Shown here piece after piece: positions 1 to 20,254 of a stretch of 64,000 nucleotides of DNA. Made by a program: the position numbers and the translations under genes. Within the stretch, counting starts at the first letter, position 1. Every line of letters starts with the position of its first letter. Source of the stretch: Bugula neritina (taxonomy: Eukaryota; Bryozoa; Gymnolaemata; Cheilostomatida; Bugulidae); NCBI GenBank assembly GCA_964035545.1, contig OZ037773.1:7714751-7778750 (forward strand), in the 5' to 3' direction. Below the pieces are notes generated by a model. The model was not told the DNA's origin, ran no database searches, and saw only the letters and a program-made list of their open reading frames with translations.

Positions 1-1528
1 CTTTATACAGTATACATAGCATATACACACATATACACACTGTGCAATATATATTATTCTAACGCTAGATGAGTTTCTATTGAATAAAAAATGAGGTCTC
101 TAAAGCAGTAAAAGTTCATCGATACCTTTCACCATTAAAGAGTTCCACTCTAAGTGTTTTTATTACCTAGCTTATCCAAATATTATTCTCAGCTAGTTAA
201 TCCACAACACATTACTGCTAGAGTGGGATTTAGATTATTATAATCCATAATTATCATGTGAGACATGTATATTCAAAGTGATACGATCATACAACGTGGT
301 ACCAGATCTCAAGACTAATGGGTAAAGATTAGTCTCAGCTGCATAAGTTTTATTGTCAAACTGCAGTTCAGGTTCTAAAGCTATTAGACATCATTAATGC
401 CATTCGTTGATTCGATATCTTCCATGGAGTTATTTGATCTAGCATTGTGATGACCGTATTGTACTGCAGTAGTGGAGAAACTGAGATAGCCTAAGTTCTT
501 TAATTTTCTTGAGTTGAAGTTGTTGTGAGAACATAACTTCTTTTGTTACATATCTAGTTTAGAACACAGGCTTTTCACAATTTCTCATTACTGCACCTAC
601 CTCTAACTTCTTGATTTATGTCCTATACGCTTATATTTTCATGTGAATTATCTTTCTATAAATAAGTAAAAACTCCAGTGGAGAGGTTTTCCTAGACAGC
701 ATAAAATTATAATCAAGGATAATCTTTTAGCTCTGGTTTAATCTTTATTTACGACTTGATTTTATAACTGACCATTAAAAGATAAAGCATGACAGTTCTA
801 AGCTATGTTAGGGGACAAGATTATTTAAAAAAATAGATAAATAAAGATACAGTTGACTAAGCTTGGAGAATTTATAATTTAAAACATACTATTTTAAAAT
901 ATGACTTTTTCAAGCCAAGTACTTGGCATAAACTCATATATAGATGGTTAAGAGAGTAACAGTAATAAATATTAAAGTACAGACAGATTCGTTCAAGTGT
1001 TAATATCATAATTACAAGGTCTGTGATTTATTTCTCTGTAATTTGAAACGTGCCTACAGTGCAACGGTTTTACTTCTTTTTTGCTAATATCTAAATGCTT
1101 AGCTGTCTTATGCTAAAATCTCTTGTGCAACTTTTGAATATTGGGTTTTTAGATCTTTTTTATTTAACAGTATAGTAATACACAACTGACAACAAATGAA
1201 GCTATCACTTACACTTAGGCATAGGTTACAAAAATATTCTCAGGTTAATGTGATTATTCTATAGGATAATAATAGACAAGGAAAAGGAAAAATATTTTGA
1301 ATGACTCATAATCTTGATTGATTATTATCAAATTAGAAGCATCCAATAAAATGCAGTGCAGCAGTGATTTATAATTCTATTTAGTTGACAGATAAATTTA
1401 TGGACAATGCGTTTATAAGACTTTGTAACTGGACACTTGCTCTGGTCACCTATATAGTGCTTTTCAAAGTGTGTTAACCTTATTTGCAGGGTAAACCAGA
1501 GGGCTTTAAATTGATCTCATATTTCCAG
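1..1528. other. AT-rich non-coding stretch upstream of EGF-gene exons
   Basis: I see no convincing exon here. It is probably an intron of the EGF-repeat gene that continues from outside the window, because the first exons I can read lack a start codon and signal peptide. It contains one copy (about 465-612) of a diverged duplicated segment whose second copy lies at about 1611-1770. Confidence 0.5.
465..612 (+). repeat. Diverged dispersed duplicate, copy 1
   Basis: The segment shares an ordered series of blocks with 1611-1770: the words tagcctaagttctttaatttt, a gaacata(a/g)cttcttt block, and tagaacacaggctttt, followed by a C-rich tail. The copies lie about 1.1 kb apart in the same orientation and differ by several indels, so this is an old duplication or two copies of one repeat family. 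Confidence 0.75.
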
Positions 1529-5740
<4,212 letters not shown>

Positions 5741-5896
5741 CTCTGTCAACTCTTCAACACTGTACACTAGCTACTTACACCTCAACACTGTATATTAGCT
5801 ATGACTAAGTTATTTAAGAGTGACGGACACTGTACATATCCAGAAAGATTTGCATATACAGACGTGGTGTAGGGTGTAGTTACTGCCATTCTCGTA

Positions 5897-5902
5897 AATA
5901 AA
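5897..5902 (+). promoter_or_regulatory. Candidate polyadenylation signal of EGF-repeat gene
   Basis: AATAAA lies about 155 bases after the stop codon at 5740, on the coding strand. Confidence 0.5.
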
Positions 5903-7090
5903 TCAGAACATAATGAGCTGATTTAGTTTTTCTAAGTAACAGCTGAAAAAAATGTATATTTTAATAATTTATTGAAATTCAGAGAAATGAAACATATATT
6001 TACAGGACTACTATTATATATCTATATTGGGTAAATAAAGTCAGTTATAGTATACAAAGTAACAGAGTAATTTGCAAGTGACAGTTCATCCATATTATAG
6101 CATTGAGATCTCAAGTAACATCAGTGTACGTCCATAGAAGTGGAGGTTGGAGATCCATGTATATACTGCTGCACAGTTTTTCTACAAATAATTCAGATCA
6201 GGTTTTAAACAGTTTCAACTATTATAAGAAACGATACTTAGATAAGTTTGTTCACAGCATACGGATATCTAGACCTGATGCTAGCTTATTGCCACCATGT
6301 CTGGTTTAATACAACTCAGAACTAGATGCATTTTTGTATAGAAAAATACCAAAATTTTATGTGCGGTTTCGACCCATCCAACTAATGCTTCATAAGCAGA
6401 TGCAAATGTCCAAATCATATGTGGGAATTATCAGCCCCACATATTATTCACATATGTAATGGTTACATTGTCTGTGTAGTAATTAATTAATCCATAGCTT
6501 TGAAACACTGGTTGCTGGGAATAAAGCAAAGGTTCATAAGGTCCCAGACTATTACTCCTTCCACGTCAGTTCTGACTGGTAACTAACACTCCATTCTTCA
6601 TGCAGAGATAATATTATGTCACCATTAGGTGGAGGAGTAAGGCTATTATGTCAATTGCCAGACTTATTTAGATATATATATGTAGAAAAGATAACTTCTC
6701 GACTAATAAAAGGCAACAATTTGTTGACTATTCTGAATACAGGAATTTAAAAAGGCAGGAATTTGTGTATCGAAGTATCTTTGTCACCTATTGTTTTCGA
6801 GCAAAATGTAGTTTATTAGCCAATCATTCTACTGGATTAACTTGAGAACCAAGAGAGGATAACTTATAATTTGTATTCTACACTGACACAAGAATGACTA
6901 AGGCAGGTGACATTGCGCTACAGTATCAACATAGAGAATACAACTCCTTAGACTGTACAGACACTATAGATCTTTAGTAATACAAATAGCTGCAATGATT
7001 GCAAAGTCTGATACAGTAAGTAGTGGTAAAGGATGTATTAGTTTAAAGCATGCCTGCATACAGATGTCTATGTTATGTGCTGAACACTCA
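5903..7090. other. Non-coding stretch between convergent genes
   Basis: No exon is recognisable. The right part should be the 3' untranslated region of the minus-strand TFIIA gamma gene. A minus-strand AATAAA (plus-strand TTTATT at 6812-6817) lies about 275 bases past its stop. Confidence 0.5.
6812..6817 (-). promoter_or_regulatory. Candidate polyadenylation signal of GTF2A2
   Basis: AATAAA on the minus strand, about 275 bases downstream of the GTF2A2 stop codon at 7091-7093. Confidence 0.45.
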
Positions 7091-8920
7091 CTAGTTGGGG
7101 CGGCCATCGCACGCCACTATCTTCAGCTTATCAGCAGTTATGGTGTCATGGAGGTCCCGGAACTCCGCGTTTTCCATAATCAGAGTCCACACATTGTCAC
7201 AGAACCGGTATGTGTGTAGCTTAGCCTACCAATCAACACGGGAATAGTAGAACACATATTATAATCATCATCATCTAATATCATATAAGGAATATGTATG
7301 ACAATATAAATATAATCTTATTAATATAATAATAATGGTGATTAAACTGCAGTCTGAACTTTTTATCATAGGTTATAGATTTCCCAGCGCAATCATCTGG
7401 TATTGGCAATCCCGAGATTGCTTGAAAAAAATTTTAGTAATAAAAGGTTCCAAAAAGGCATCAGGTGAGGAGGTATCAGTCAATGTGTCATTTAAAGTAT
7501 CAGTTGAGGTGTCAGTCAATGTGTAAGTTAAAGCATCAGTTGAGGTGTCAGCCAGGGTGCCAGTTAAGGTATCAGTCTAGGTATCAGTCAAGGTGTCAGT
7601 CGAGATGTCCGCCACTACCATGACCCAGATGTTCTTTCAGTTCACATTTCAAGGTGTAGCTATACTATTATATACTGTAAATATAAAAACCAAAGGTATA
7701 TAACTAAGATACCAAAATATGTAGTAAGTGACTTCAACAAATCTCGATAAGACAATGCCAAAGTCTAAGGTGTACAAGAACTAAAACTACACTTCCTGAG
7801 GCTACACGGTAAAAGTAAATCACAACATACCTTAAAGTGTATTCGGTTTCGGACTTTATCATGCAAGCTTTTGTTTATAGCTTCATCAAATGATTGCAGA
7901 GTTTTTAGCGCTAAAGTCGGAGAAAGTTGGCCGCACTACAAAAATAGAGAAATATACAAACTATTTCATGCCAAAGCAAAAATAAAATAAAAATGAAGAC
8001 ATAGAAAAATCGTAAGACTTTTGGTAAGATTTTGCATCTGATTAAAGAATTAAAAATTCTTTCTTTTGTTTGTTTAAACACACAAGTACAGAGCTAAGAT
8101 TGACTGAAATCAGGTGTATGTTAGCAGCCAAAAGATTAACATATCTACATTCTTTGTATTGAAATTTATTTTTTTAAATACTACCCTAGCTTGAAGTGAC
8201 TACATAATTATTTATAATGTCTTAATAATTATTTCTGCAGTGAAACACTCGTGAATTAAGTAAGAATGACACATTTCTGGAGTAACGGTGTAAGATAAAG
8301 TTAAGGAACATAATTATAATATTAATGAATCATTGGAAATCAATATCAAAATATATTGGCATTTTAATTCCCATTCTAATTCTTAATTTCTAATATCTGA
8401 TAGTCCTACTCCTATGCACTGTCAGTAGCATAGTGATTCTTATTTTATTACATTGGTAAAGTATTGGCTATCAGATTGCAATTCAATGAATCACAAACTA
8501 CAAAGTACTACTATAACGCCCAAAGTGATAACCATAATCATAATGATAAAATCATTCCCAATCATATTCATTGTGATTATCATTATGATCATCACTGTGG
8601 GCGTTATAGTCCACAGTAGTTCAAGTTGACAATCACAAAAACCATGTCAATGTCGCCTTTACTCCCATAGCTTTTTTATCATTATCACTATGATTGTGAA
8701 TGATCATGGTGACATTCACTTTGATTCCGATTGGTCATAACTCATGATTAGACTTGATAATCATAAACTATAGTCTTTATAATTTAACTTGAAAGTTGAG
8801 TCTATTCACTCGCAATGACTGAGTGAGTCAGAGTGAGAGTGTTACCTGAATTAATTCTTCAATACTCTCCTGTAGGGTATGGCCCAGAGTTGTATTTCGA
8901 TACAGTTGGTAGGCAGCCAT
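7091..8920 (-). CDS. GTF2A2: Transcription initiation factor IIA, gamma (small) subunit
   Basis: Three coding exons on the minus strand: 8920-8846 (25 codons, ATG at 8918-8920), 7935-7831 (35 codons) and 7225-7091 (45 codons, stop TAG). All joins are phase 0 with clean GT-AG borders. The predicted protein has 104 residues, against about 109 in vertebrates. It begins [19 protein letters not shown], continues with [17 protein letters not shown] and VRNRIHF, then [18 protein letters not shown] and LKIVACDG. These are the conserved blocks of the TFIIA gamma family: an N-terminal four-helix bundle and a C-terminal beta barrel. The family pairs with TFIIA alpha/beta, binds TBP and stabilises TBP on the TATA element in the nucleus. 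The human protein continues a few residues past ACDG; here only RPN follows before the stop. The acceptor of the last exon is placed at 7225 because it preserves the family spacing before TYRFCDNV. Confidence 0.95.
7462..7612. repeat. Degenerate minisatellite, (gg/aa)tgtcagt(c/t)a units, in GTF2A2 intron 2
   Basis: Imperfect units of about 18 bases such as aggtatcagtcaaggtgtcag repeat roughly eight times. The array lies in the 605-base intron between the last two GTF2A2 exons. Confidence 0.8.
8496..8621. repeat. Long inverted repeat (MITE-like hairpin) in GTF2A2 intron 1
   Basis: The left arm (8496-8550) contains actataacgcccaaagtgat and cataatgataa. The right arm (8576-8621) carries the reverse complement, actataacgcccacagtgat and cataatgataat. 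The arms are about 45-55 bases with a short AT-rich loop. This is the form of a miniature inverted-repeat element, but no target-site duplication was established. Confidence 0.75.
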
Positions 8921-11990
<3,070 letters not shown>

Positions 11991-11994
11991 TTTT

Positions 11995-12062
11995 CTTACC
12001 CTCTCTCCCCAACCACTGCACTCAGTGACCCCAAATTTTATGCTGCATCAATCAATTTCTTT
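11995..12062 (-). repeat. SINE-like dispersed repeat, partial copy
   Basis: On the minus strand it shares the order ATGCAGCA, then GGTCACTGAGTGCAGTGGTTGGG with the copy at 17595-17700. The two copies are about 5.6 kb apart and in the same orientation. Confidence 0.65.
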
Positions 12063-13131
12063 CCTGGGCATGATTATGACCTAAAGTTGATAGGAATCAT
12101 TGCTGCATGTGTAATTTATAAGCTTAAATAGTTTAATCTCAATTTTTTCAAAATAGTATTAATTCATATAGATTTCAAAAACATACTTATAGTAGCTACT
12201 GATGATTGGCATCCAACGCGCAACTTGCTAAAAAGCCCTTTACTATATATGCCAGTGTTGTGAACAGTGTATACAACTGGCAACTAACACAGTATATAGT
12301 TTTATTGAATAAGCCGTCCCAAGAGCCCTGCTTTTGCCTCCAACAAAATGTCAAAAACATGTGCTGAGTAGATTGAGAGGGCTTGCTTCCTCTAACAAAT
12401 AGCATCACTAGAGTAGTTAGTAATAATATGCTGACTTTCTGTACTGTATAGAGTTACATGCTGAGTGTGTGTGTGTACACTGTTGATACATGAATTATAA
12501 TGTATAGTATGTATGGTATCCTGTACTGCAGTGTACATGTAGTACAGTATACTGCATATACTGTGTTGTAGTGTAAATTAGTATACTGTAATATGTAAAG
12601 CAATGTTCATGAAGTATAACATACTCTACATATCATATAATATACTATGTTACATGTTGTATAACATATTGAATAGGCTATAATATTATAATATTGCAAC
12701 AAAATATACTATAATATATTGTATATAGGTATGGAAATATATAGCACACAGACTATATTATAATATATGTTAATTATATTTTGTTACTTTAGGTAAAATA
12801 ATTGGAGTTAACATTTGCAATTTTTTCAGTTTTTGAAATAAAAACATCCAACCTGGAGATCAAATAAAGAGACATAACTCCTAATATTACCTTAAAGTTC
12901 TGTTTACTGTGAATCTGTGTATTACACATAATAGTAGTATATACTGCACACGTAGGTATGTCGTGTATAGTCAAACATTTTGCATAATAAATACTGTAAT
13001 ATGCAGGACTAAATAATGAAATAAAAATTACAGTCATGTGTTAATATTTAGTTCTAGTGTTATAAATATGACAATGTAGTGAAAGTGAATATTTATAGCT
13101 AATGTAGTTTGGTGATTGCACAGTCACAGCT
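12063..13131. other. Non-coding AT-rich stretch
   Basis: Rich in tata/gtac words (about 12420-12780) with no recognisable exon. Open frames on the minus strand here show no protein-like motif. Confidence 0.45.
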
Positions 13132-13779
13132 ATGGGAACTTCGACTCTTTCATTTATTACAGTTTTATTAGCCTCAATTGAGATGATAACAGCACTAATA
13201 ATACACAAGTATCCTTAGTGCTCGCCTTTCTCTTCAATTGAATATGAATAATTCGCAACAATAGACTTTCCCAAACATCCAATAAGCTTCGTTGTAAATA
13301 CTAGCTCTGCGCGTAATTAATGTTGTATAATGAGATGGTGTTGAATTAAACTTCATTTCAAAGTTGCTGTGAAGAAGCTGTTGCAGTGTGTAGCTATGTA
13401 GTTTGTGAGATGGATGGAGATTATTGTGACATTTACAGAAAGAAGTGACAAGTATCAGCAGGTGCTCTAATATTAGCTGAGTAGAAATTAGAAATTTATC
13501 ACAGCACATTATCTTCTGACTCAGTTCTCTAAACATTTCCTATTTATTCCAAACCTTTTTGGAAATACTGAAATAGATTTCCCCGCAGGAACTGCCTAGA
13601 CAGTTATAGTCTTTGGGGCATTTAGTTAATCATTCAACATAAGGTAAGCAAATGAAACAAGTCTCGGTCTGATTTCAAGCTTTTTCCAGTGTGATTATTT
13701 CTAAAGCATTTATCCATTGCATTTAAAATAATTTAAACACTTTTGCTTTACTTGTTAGGTGAAGGCAAAGTGTGCTCTG

Positions 13780-14229
<450 letters not shown>

Positions 14230-14714
14230 TTCTTCTAGCTGCAGAAATCATGCATTCCTGGTATATACTGGTATATTATATTAACTATTTTATTAATACT
14301 CTTGTCTAGTATACAATTATGGGCTAATTAGGCTACTATTCAATTATATACAACTAATGTATCAGTATAATATTTACTGAGCACTTTATTAAAATTATGT
14401 TAGAACATACTGTGTTATATAATGCATAGCTATTAGATACAGTATTATTTGCACTGTGCAGTACTATACGAATATATAAAGTACGCATTGTACTTTTACA
14501 TTACTGATTTATACACATGCATATAATTATCATACACTCTCACGTATAACTAATATAGTACTACTATATTGCATTATACAAATGATATATCATTAAGCAT
14601 TACCTTTATACTACTAATATAATATTATATTATATTACACAACTACTATTACCAACTGTAGAATCCATAGCAATGTTCTTAATATATAAACACAACAAGT
14701 TTATATATTACAGG

Positions 14715-17700
14715 ATGGCATGTTATGTAATAGTGACATGTATGTCCATGTTATGGACTACCATGACTTTAATAACCACACTGGCTGTGTTCTACTGCTT
14801 GTCATCTACCGAATGGTTGGTGGGATTTCAGAGGCACCCCAACTATCATGAAACTTTACAAGAAGTTAACCAAGTCAACCAGTCAATAGAGGAAAAGGAG
14901 TATATATATTATAGAAACTTAATTGATGAAGAAAGTACCTCAAAATACTCGCCAACTATAGGTAAATATTCTCTTGTTTTATTTACACCTTTTCATCAAA
15001 TTTTGCCTCCAGCTTCACTTTTAGCAAATATATATAAGGATCACAATTATTTAAGCCTATTCACTTAAACATCTTCACTAAGTTTAGCTAATGTTAAGTA
15101 AGGACCATACTTATTTGACTGTTATATATTTTAGAATTTAAAAAAGTTTAGTTATAATATATATTACCTAGATCAATTAATTTATGTTTGTAATTTCTAT
15201 TGGTAAGTTATATTATTAACCTCTAAATGAAAAATATGTTTGTTGAAGAAAAGTGTTATTAGCAATGCCTTTCATGTTCATGTAAACTTCATATGAGGAA
15301 TTATTCCAATACTATTCCTGGAGTAATAAAATTACATAATTTTAATTTAATATCATAACAAAATGGCTTTATAAATTTTATATTAGGCAAAAACATCAAT
15401 TATCATAAACAACCAGTTGCAAGCTTTATATTTGTATATATAACTATGTTTTGGTTAAAGTAAAATCCCACAATCACACTGCATATGAGTCAGTATGAGT
15501 CAGTATGAGTCACATGATTGAGATAGTAGGAAGTACAGAGAGCACCTGCTTATGTCTGTTTGTTGTAGGGTTATACAAGAAATGTGTGACAGTTGAGGCA
15601 GGTGGTGACAGTGTACTCACTTGCACCCACTTCCTAACCAACTTTGGTCAAAGCAATGATATTTATCCTACAGCATGGCAGGTATGGCACTCTAGCACAA
15701 GTAATTTGTAAACTGACAGCACCTGCTAGTACAGTCCTTTATTCTGCTATTCTTCTGTAACTTTTGGCAGTTTAATTTTATATGTGTGATTATCTTACTC
15801 CATTTTTAATTGATATATTTTGTAAATGGCAAACTTGAAAACATGAAGCCCCCAATATAAGCCACTTCTAAATTAAGAATTAAGCAGTTGAACAGTCTAA
15901 CACTTTAACAAACACTTTCAACAAATATGAAATACTAGTCAGCCCTTGTCCAACAATTGTATCCATAGCTTTCTACATTTACTAAACTGTTGGTATATGG
16001 CTCATCTAACACAATCGTAACAGCTTTCAACAAAATGTCATTTAGTGAGCAAATTTTAGGCAAAATCTCCATTTCTGCACCTAAATGGTTCAGTAATGCT
16101 GTTCATACCCTGCATATTTGCTTTGATTAACTTTAAATAGTAACTTCACTTTAGTCTGCAGCTGCTGTTTTCTAATAGAAAGTTAAATAATTATTCAATG
16201 TTTATAAAAATAATATTGAGCTAAACTGCTGAATGGAATGTCCAGGTGATGTTAATCTTAAGGTAAACGAAATTCTCTTGTTTGTTTTGATACACCCTGG
16301 CATAGTGACTCATTCTAAACATGTGATTGACTGCCCTTACTTTCTATAGAGCCAGCCTTCTCTTACACCTGTATACTAATCTTTCACTTTACTACCACCT
16401 TACCCTGTGCAGCATTTTCAATTTCTAAGACTATTCATATGTGACAATAAAAGTGTTATCTCCTTTTGTTTAGTATAGTACAATAGTGATTTGTGTTATA
16501 CAAAGTGTTATACTTTATAAAATACATCATACATTATTATATGTAATATATTTTTAGGTAGCCTTAGTTTTAGTTTCCTTAGCCTTGGTTCTACTAGTAT
16601 TCACTACAATATGCGCAGTTCTCAGTCTATGTGTAAGGGATTTCTGCAGAAAAAGCCTATTCACTATAACCGGTCTTCTACAAGTCATATCAGGTTAGTA
16701 AAATATCATAGTTTGTGTTTCTAGTACAATCTGTGTACAACTCAGACCTTGTGTAGCAGAAGTAGGTAATGGAGAAATTAGAAGGAGCAGCTGTGGTCTA
16801 AGGATTAGAGTGCTGACTTAGTAAACACTAGTCAGTGGCTAGTAAATGCTAGGAAGAGCATCCAATCATAGTTGCTCCTGTGTCACATATGAATAAGTCC
16901 TTAGCCCACTTAAAAAACTTTTCCACCAGGGGTTCTTGCAGGGATGGTGACTATAAATCCACATGAATTGCTTATGTGCTCAAGAGAGGGAATGTAGCAG
17001 AAAATGCAGAAATTTCAACTTGCGAGTTGATAAAGACAAAGCAAACCATTAATTAGTAATGAGGGCTTAACTACTGATGTAAAGTCAAACTTGTAGCAAG
17101 CATAAATTGATCAACATTATTATGCCGGAAGTTCACACATTTAGTTTTGAGTTAACTGCAGTGAAACCTATAGTCTTAGTGTCAACTGTTACTTCAAATA
17201 CAGTGTCAAATTCTATGTGAAAGAAACACAATTCTAGGCATATGCTGGAATCATAAGCAAATATTGCATATTAGATAATAAAAGAACACTTTTATTTATT
17301 CAAACAACTGTTAGACAGTCAAGTCTGCAGTTATTCAAAGCCCTACAAGATAGTTGCAGTTTTTGTCCCAACTTAAAGTGCTAATAGGACTATTTGCAGG
17401 GCATTTACCCTCAAAATATCTGGTCTATCCCATGTCTAGTATCCTGCGACTATGTACTACCTAGCTAAGGTTGGACACCTGGTTTAACCAATTTTACTTA
17501 ACAACAGGGAGTCCACTAAATTTGCTAGTGTAAAGTACTAGCCAGATTATCACTAGAAGCAGCATTGAGTTGGGTGTGACTTAGTACAGTATTAGTATAC
17601 ACATCCGTGCCCGAACTCTAACTTTGGACTCTGGAGTCTAGAACCCTAACCAATGCACTCAGTGACCACCAACTCTGTGCTGCTTCAAGTGATTTTCTAG

Positions 17701-19811
17701 CGACTACCCTTTCTTGAGGCTCATAATAGTTTGTACTCACACCCGTTACAGATGTCTGTACATTATTATTTTGTGTTTGAGCATGTTTCATCTCACTAAA
17801 CCAAATACTGTAACTACACATATTGTTAATTTATGTCCTTTTGAGTATAAAATTGTTCTATTCTCAAATGCACCTGTTTAAACAAAGATAGGTGGAAATC
17901 TTAGACCACAATAATTATTGATTATTAAAACTAAACACTTCTCAGTACAGCATATCATTTTAGTTGGAAGGGTGAAGCCTATAATCATTTTATATTATAT
18001 AGAGCTGTTGCATATTTATTTCGCTGAATTGAACAGTTAATCTAAAGAAATATTCAAATAGGCCCCTATTGGGTTAATTGCAGATGCAAAGCAAAACTTT
18101 CATAAACAGTTACAACAAAATAATCTTAATTTTTTTTCATAATTTAATGGGCGTTTCCATGCTTGGATACACAAATTTAAGTATTTATAAATAGGTGAAA
18201 GGTCTTAGCAATCATACCAAAGAAATATTCTTGCATAACATGCATAAAAATTGTCACTCAATAATTTACAATCACCTACTTGATTGACAATAACAATGTC
18301 TGTGCAATTATGTGAATATGCAAAGATTGTCTGCTTGAAAAACATAATGGTTGAATTCACTTGGATCAATAATATTGCACTTCAACACAGCTATAAGCTC
18401 ACAGCTAAATTGATAACTACTTATATTTATAGTGTTTTACTATATGCTAACAGGGGGTTTGCTGATCATGCATTTTTGATAGCATGTAGGGGCTAGTAAT
18501 TGTCTAACGCTGTAATATAAGAATGGTGCATTAAAAATGTCTTTGTCTAATTCACTTTTATATAACTACAATTGAATTATCATATTGATTGATTCAGTAA
18601 TGAAGCATCTGTGTTATCATGCGATGTTACCAGGAATTACAGAGCACATAAAATATAAACTTTGCCACTTTTCTTCTCTAGTTTTAAAAAGAATTCTAAA
18701 TCACAGCTGCTGTAAGTAGCTTGTTAAAGTTTAAAAGAAAGGAAATAAATTGATGCAGTATAAAATTTATGTACTATAGTTTGTGTAGCTGCATGCATGT
18801 ATGTAATAAAGCAAATAATATACAGAGTCAATTGTGTTATTTCAACTCCTGAAGTGCTACCCAACTAGTTAGTTATAGTCCAGTTTATAGCTCACTAAAA
18901 TACCACAATATTTGGGATATAAATATTAATGGAAGTTTCATAAAAATTTATATGGCAAAACCTTGACACTATATAAAGGAAGTGCAGATTGCATTCTCTA
19001 ATTACTTTCTTCTCGGTGACTCGTAAAGGTGCTAGATGTAGCGAACATTATAAAATGCTAAACTTGGTAAGAAAAAAAAATTAATGCTAGGTTTGGTCAT
19101 CAGATAATAGCATTGTCTCTGTTAGTCATGGAAAGGGGCCAAGTATAAATTACCATTTAGATTTTAGTGCATGAAGTTTACCAACATTTGAGAGACAACA
19201 ATGATGATATAAAATTTTATATTTTACTAAAATGAGTATTTACTAAATGAGTACAATGTTATGCCTAGCATGTCACGTGACCTATATTGTAGGCCTACTC
19301 ATGTCAGTAGCATTGGCAATATATCCTGCTGGGTGGAAATCACAGGAAGTAAAGTATTTCTGTGGCGAAAAGGCTGAAGAATTCAATAAAAGTGAATGCA
19401 CTATAGGTAAGATAACTCCTACTATTTATATATGCCCATGTTTTATGCACCTTTTAGGATGCTGCTAAACCACCTTCTCCTACGCTTACTAGTACACACC
19501 ATCAAGTATAGCAACACCATTAAAGTCTATAAATCTTATTTCAAACCGCATCTATCTATCAGGTCAAGGCCAGAAAACATCCACTGAGAATTTTACAGAG
19601 AATTCAAAACAGCCCTGGCCTTTGGATAGCTCGTTTACCAATTTTCATAAACTTTTTCTGCATTGTAGGTTGGGCATACATAACACTGATTCTAAGCACT
19701 GTGGCAATCTTTGCAACTGGAATGCTTTCCATCAATGCAGATAAGGCAACTTCTAAGGATAAAATAGAAGACGAAATCCTGGATGGAAAACACGTCATAT
19801 GCGTGATATAG
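14715..19811 (+). CDS. LHFPL2: LHFPL-family tetraspan membrane protein, LHFPL2-like
   Basis: Five coding exons: 14715-14961, 15569-15681, 16558-16693, 19293-19406 and 19669-19811 (stop TAG). Junction phases are 1, 0, 1 and 1, all consistent, giving 250 residues. The start is set by MACYVIVTCMSMLWT, matching the family N-terminus; an acceptor lies one base before it, so the 5' untranslated region is spliced. Four membrane segments are visible: about 12-35, 121-146, 155-176 and 204-225. Diagnostic LHFPL features are YSPTIGLYKKC in the first outer loop, IYPAGW before a Cys-containing second loop (YFCGE, ECTIGW), and the C-terminal DEILDGKHVICVI, which resembles the LHFPL2 ending. LHFPL proteins are four-pass membrane proteins related to claudin-like tetraspans, and some members partner ion channels or receptors. 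The role of LHFPL2 itself is poorly known. The loop between membrane segments 1 and 2 is longer than in vertebrates, with an added acidic, Tyr-rich stretch (about residues 50-75). Confidence 0.9.
16745..17000 (+). repeat. Probable tRNA-derived SINE in LHFPL2-like intron 3
   Basis: The segment starts with a tRNA-like head (GCTGTGGTCTAAGGATTAG, A-box-like) and continues with ggaagagcatccaatcatag. That second word resembles the GGAAGGGCATCC motif I recall from several animal SINE families. The boundaries are approximate. Confidence 0.5.
17595..17700 (-). repeat. SINE-like dispersed repeat, fuller copy
   Basis: The minus strand reads AAGCAGCACAGAGTTGGTGG, TCACTGAGTGCATTGGTTAG, TCTAGACTCCAGAGTCC and AGAGTTCGGGC. 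The last is B-box-like and the GACTCCAGAGTC part looks like an anticodon arm. A partial relative occurs at 11995-12062. Confidence 0.6.
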
Positions 19812-20248
19812 ATACGAAGTCAACCAATGCCCACCAACGGACATTTGTAGGCATTATGCAATTGTAGTACAATTTTCTTCACCATGGCAAATGATTGCTA
19901 CGGGTTCTTCACTCAATTGGACTTACAGTGAAGAGCATACACTAAGCTTCTGGAAGTATTGACATTATAATTTTTCCAGGAGTCTGGAATACCAACCAGT
20001 TTTAGAAGGTCCCCTATTAGTTTGATTATTGATAAAGCTACTATATACAGATCCGCATTGCACAGCTGGGATACCTATCATTTATTGGTCACGAACCAAC
20101 ATGAATATTATGCAGAAAGCCTTGATGGATGCCTGATTAATCTATTAAGTTTGTTAAGCTGTAATGTATTTTCACTAACCTCTAACACACAATTTATATT
20201 ATTTATTATAAAATGACACTGCTGATTGGATATACAATATTTTTATTT

Positions 20249-20254
20249 AATAAA
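20249..20254 (+). promoter_or_regulatory. Candidate polyadenylation signal of LHFPL2-like gene
   Basis: AATAAA, about 440 bases after the stop codon at 19811, followed by T-rich sequence. Confidence 0.5.

Noticed and set aside
6103-6309. 68-codon plus-strand frame between the EGF gene and GTF2A2
   Set aside because: It lies in the probable 3' flank of both genes, with no motif or splice sites.
12196-12408. Minus-strand 70-codon frame
   Set aside because: No recognisable motif, and a neighbouring SINE-like fragment; more likely repeat or untranslated sequence.
18284-18496. 70-codon open frame in an LHFPL2-like intron
   Set aside because: No motif, no good splice context, and typical AT-rich chance composition.
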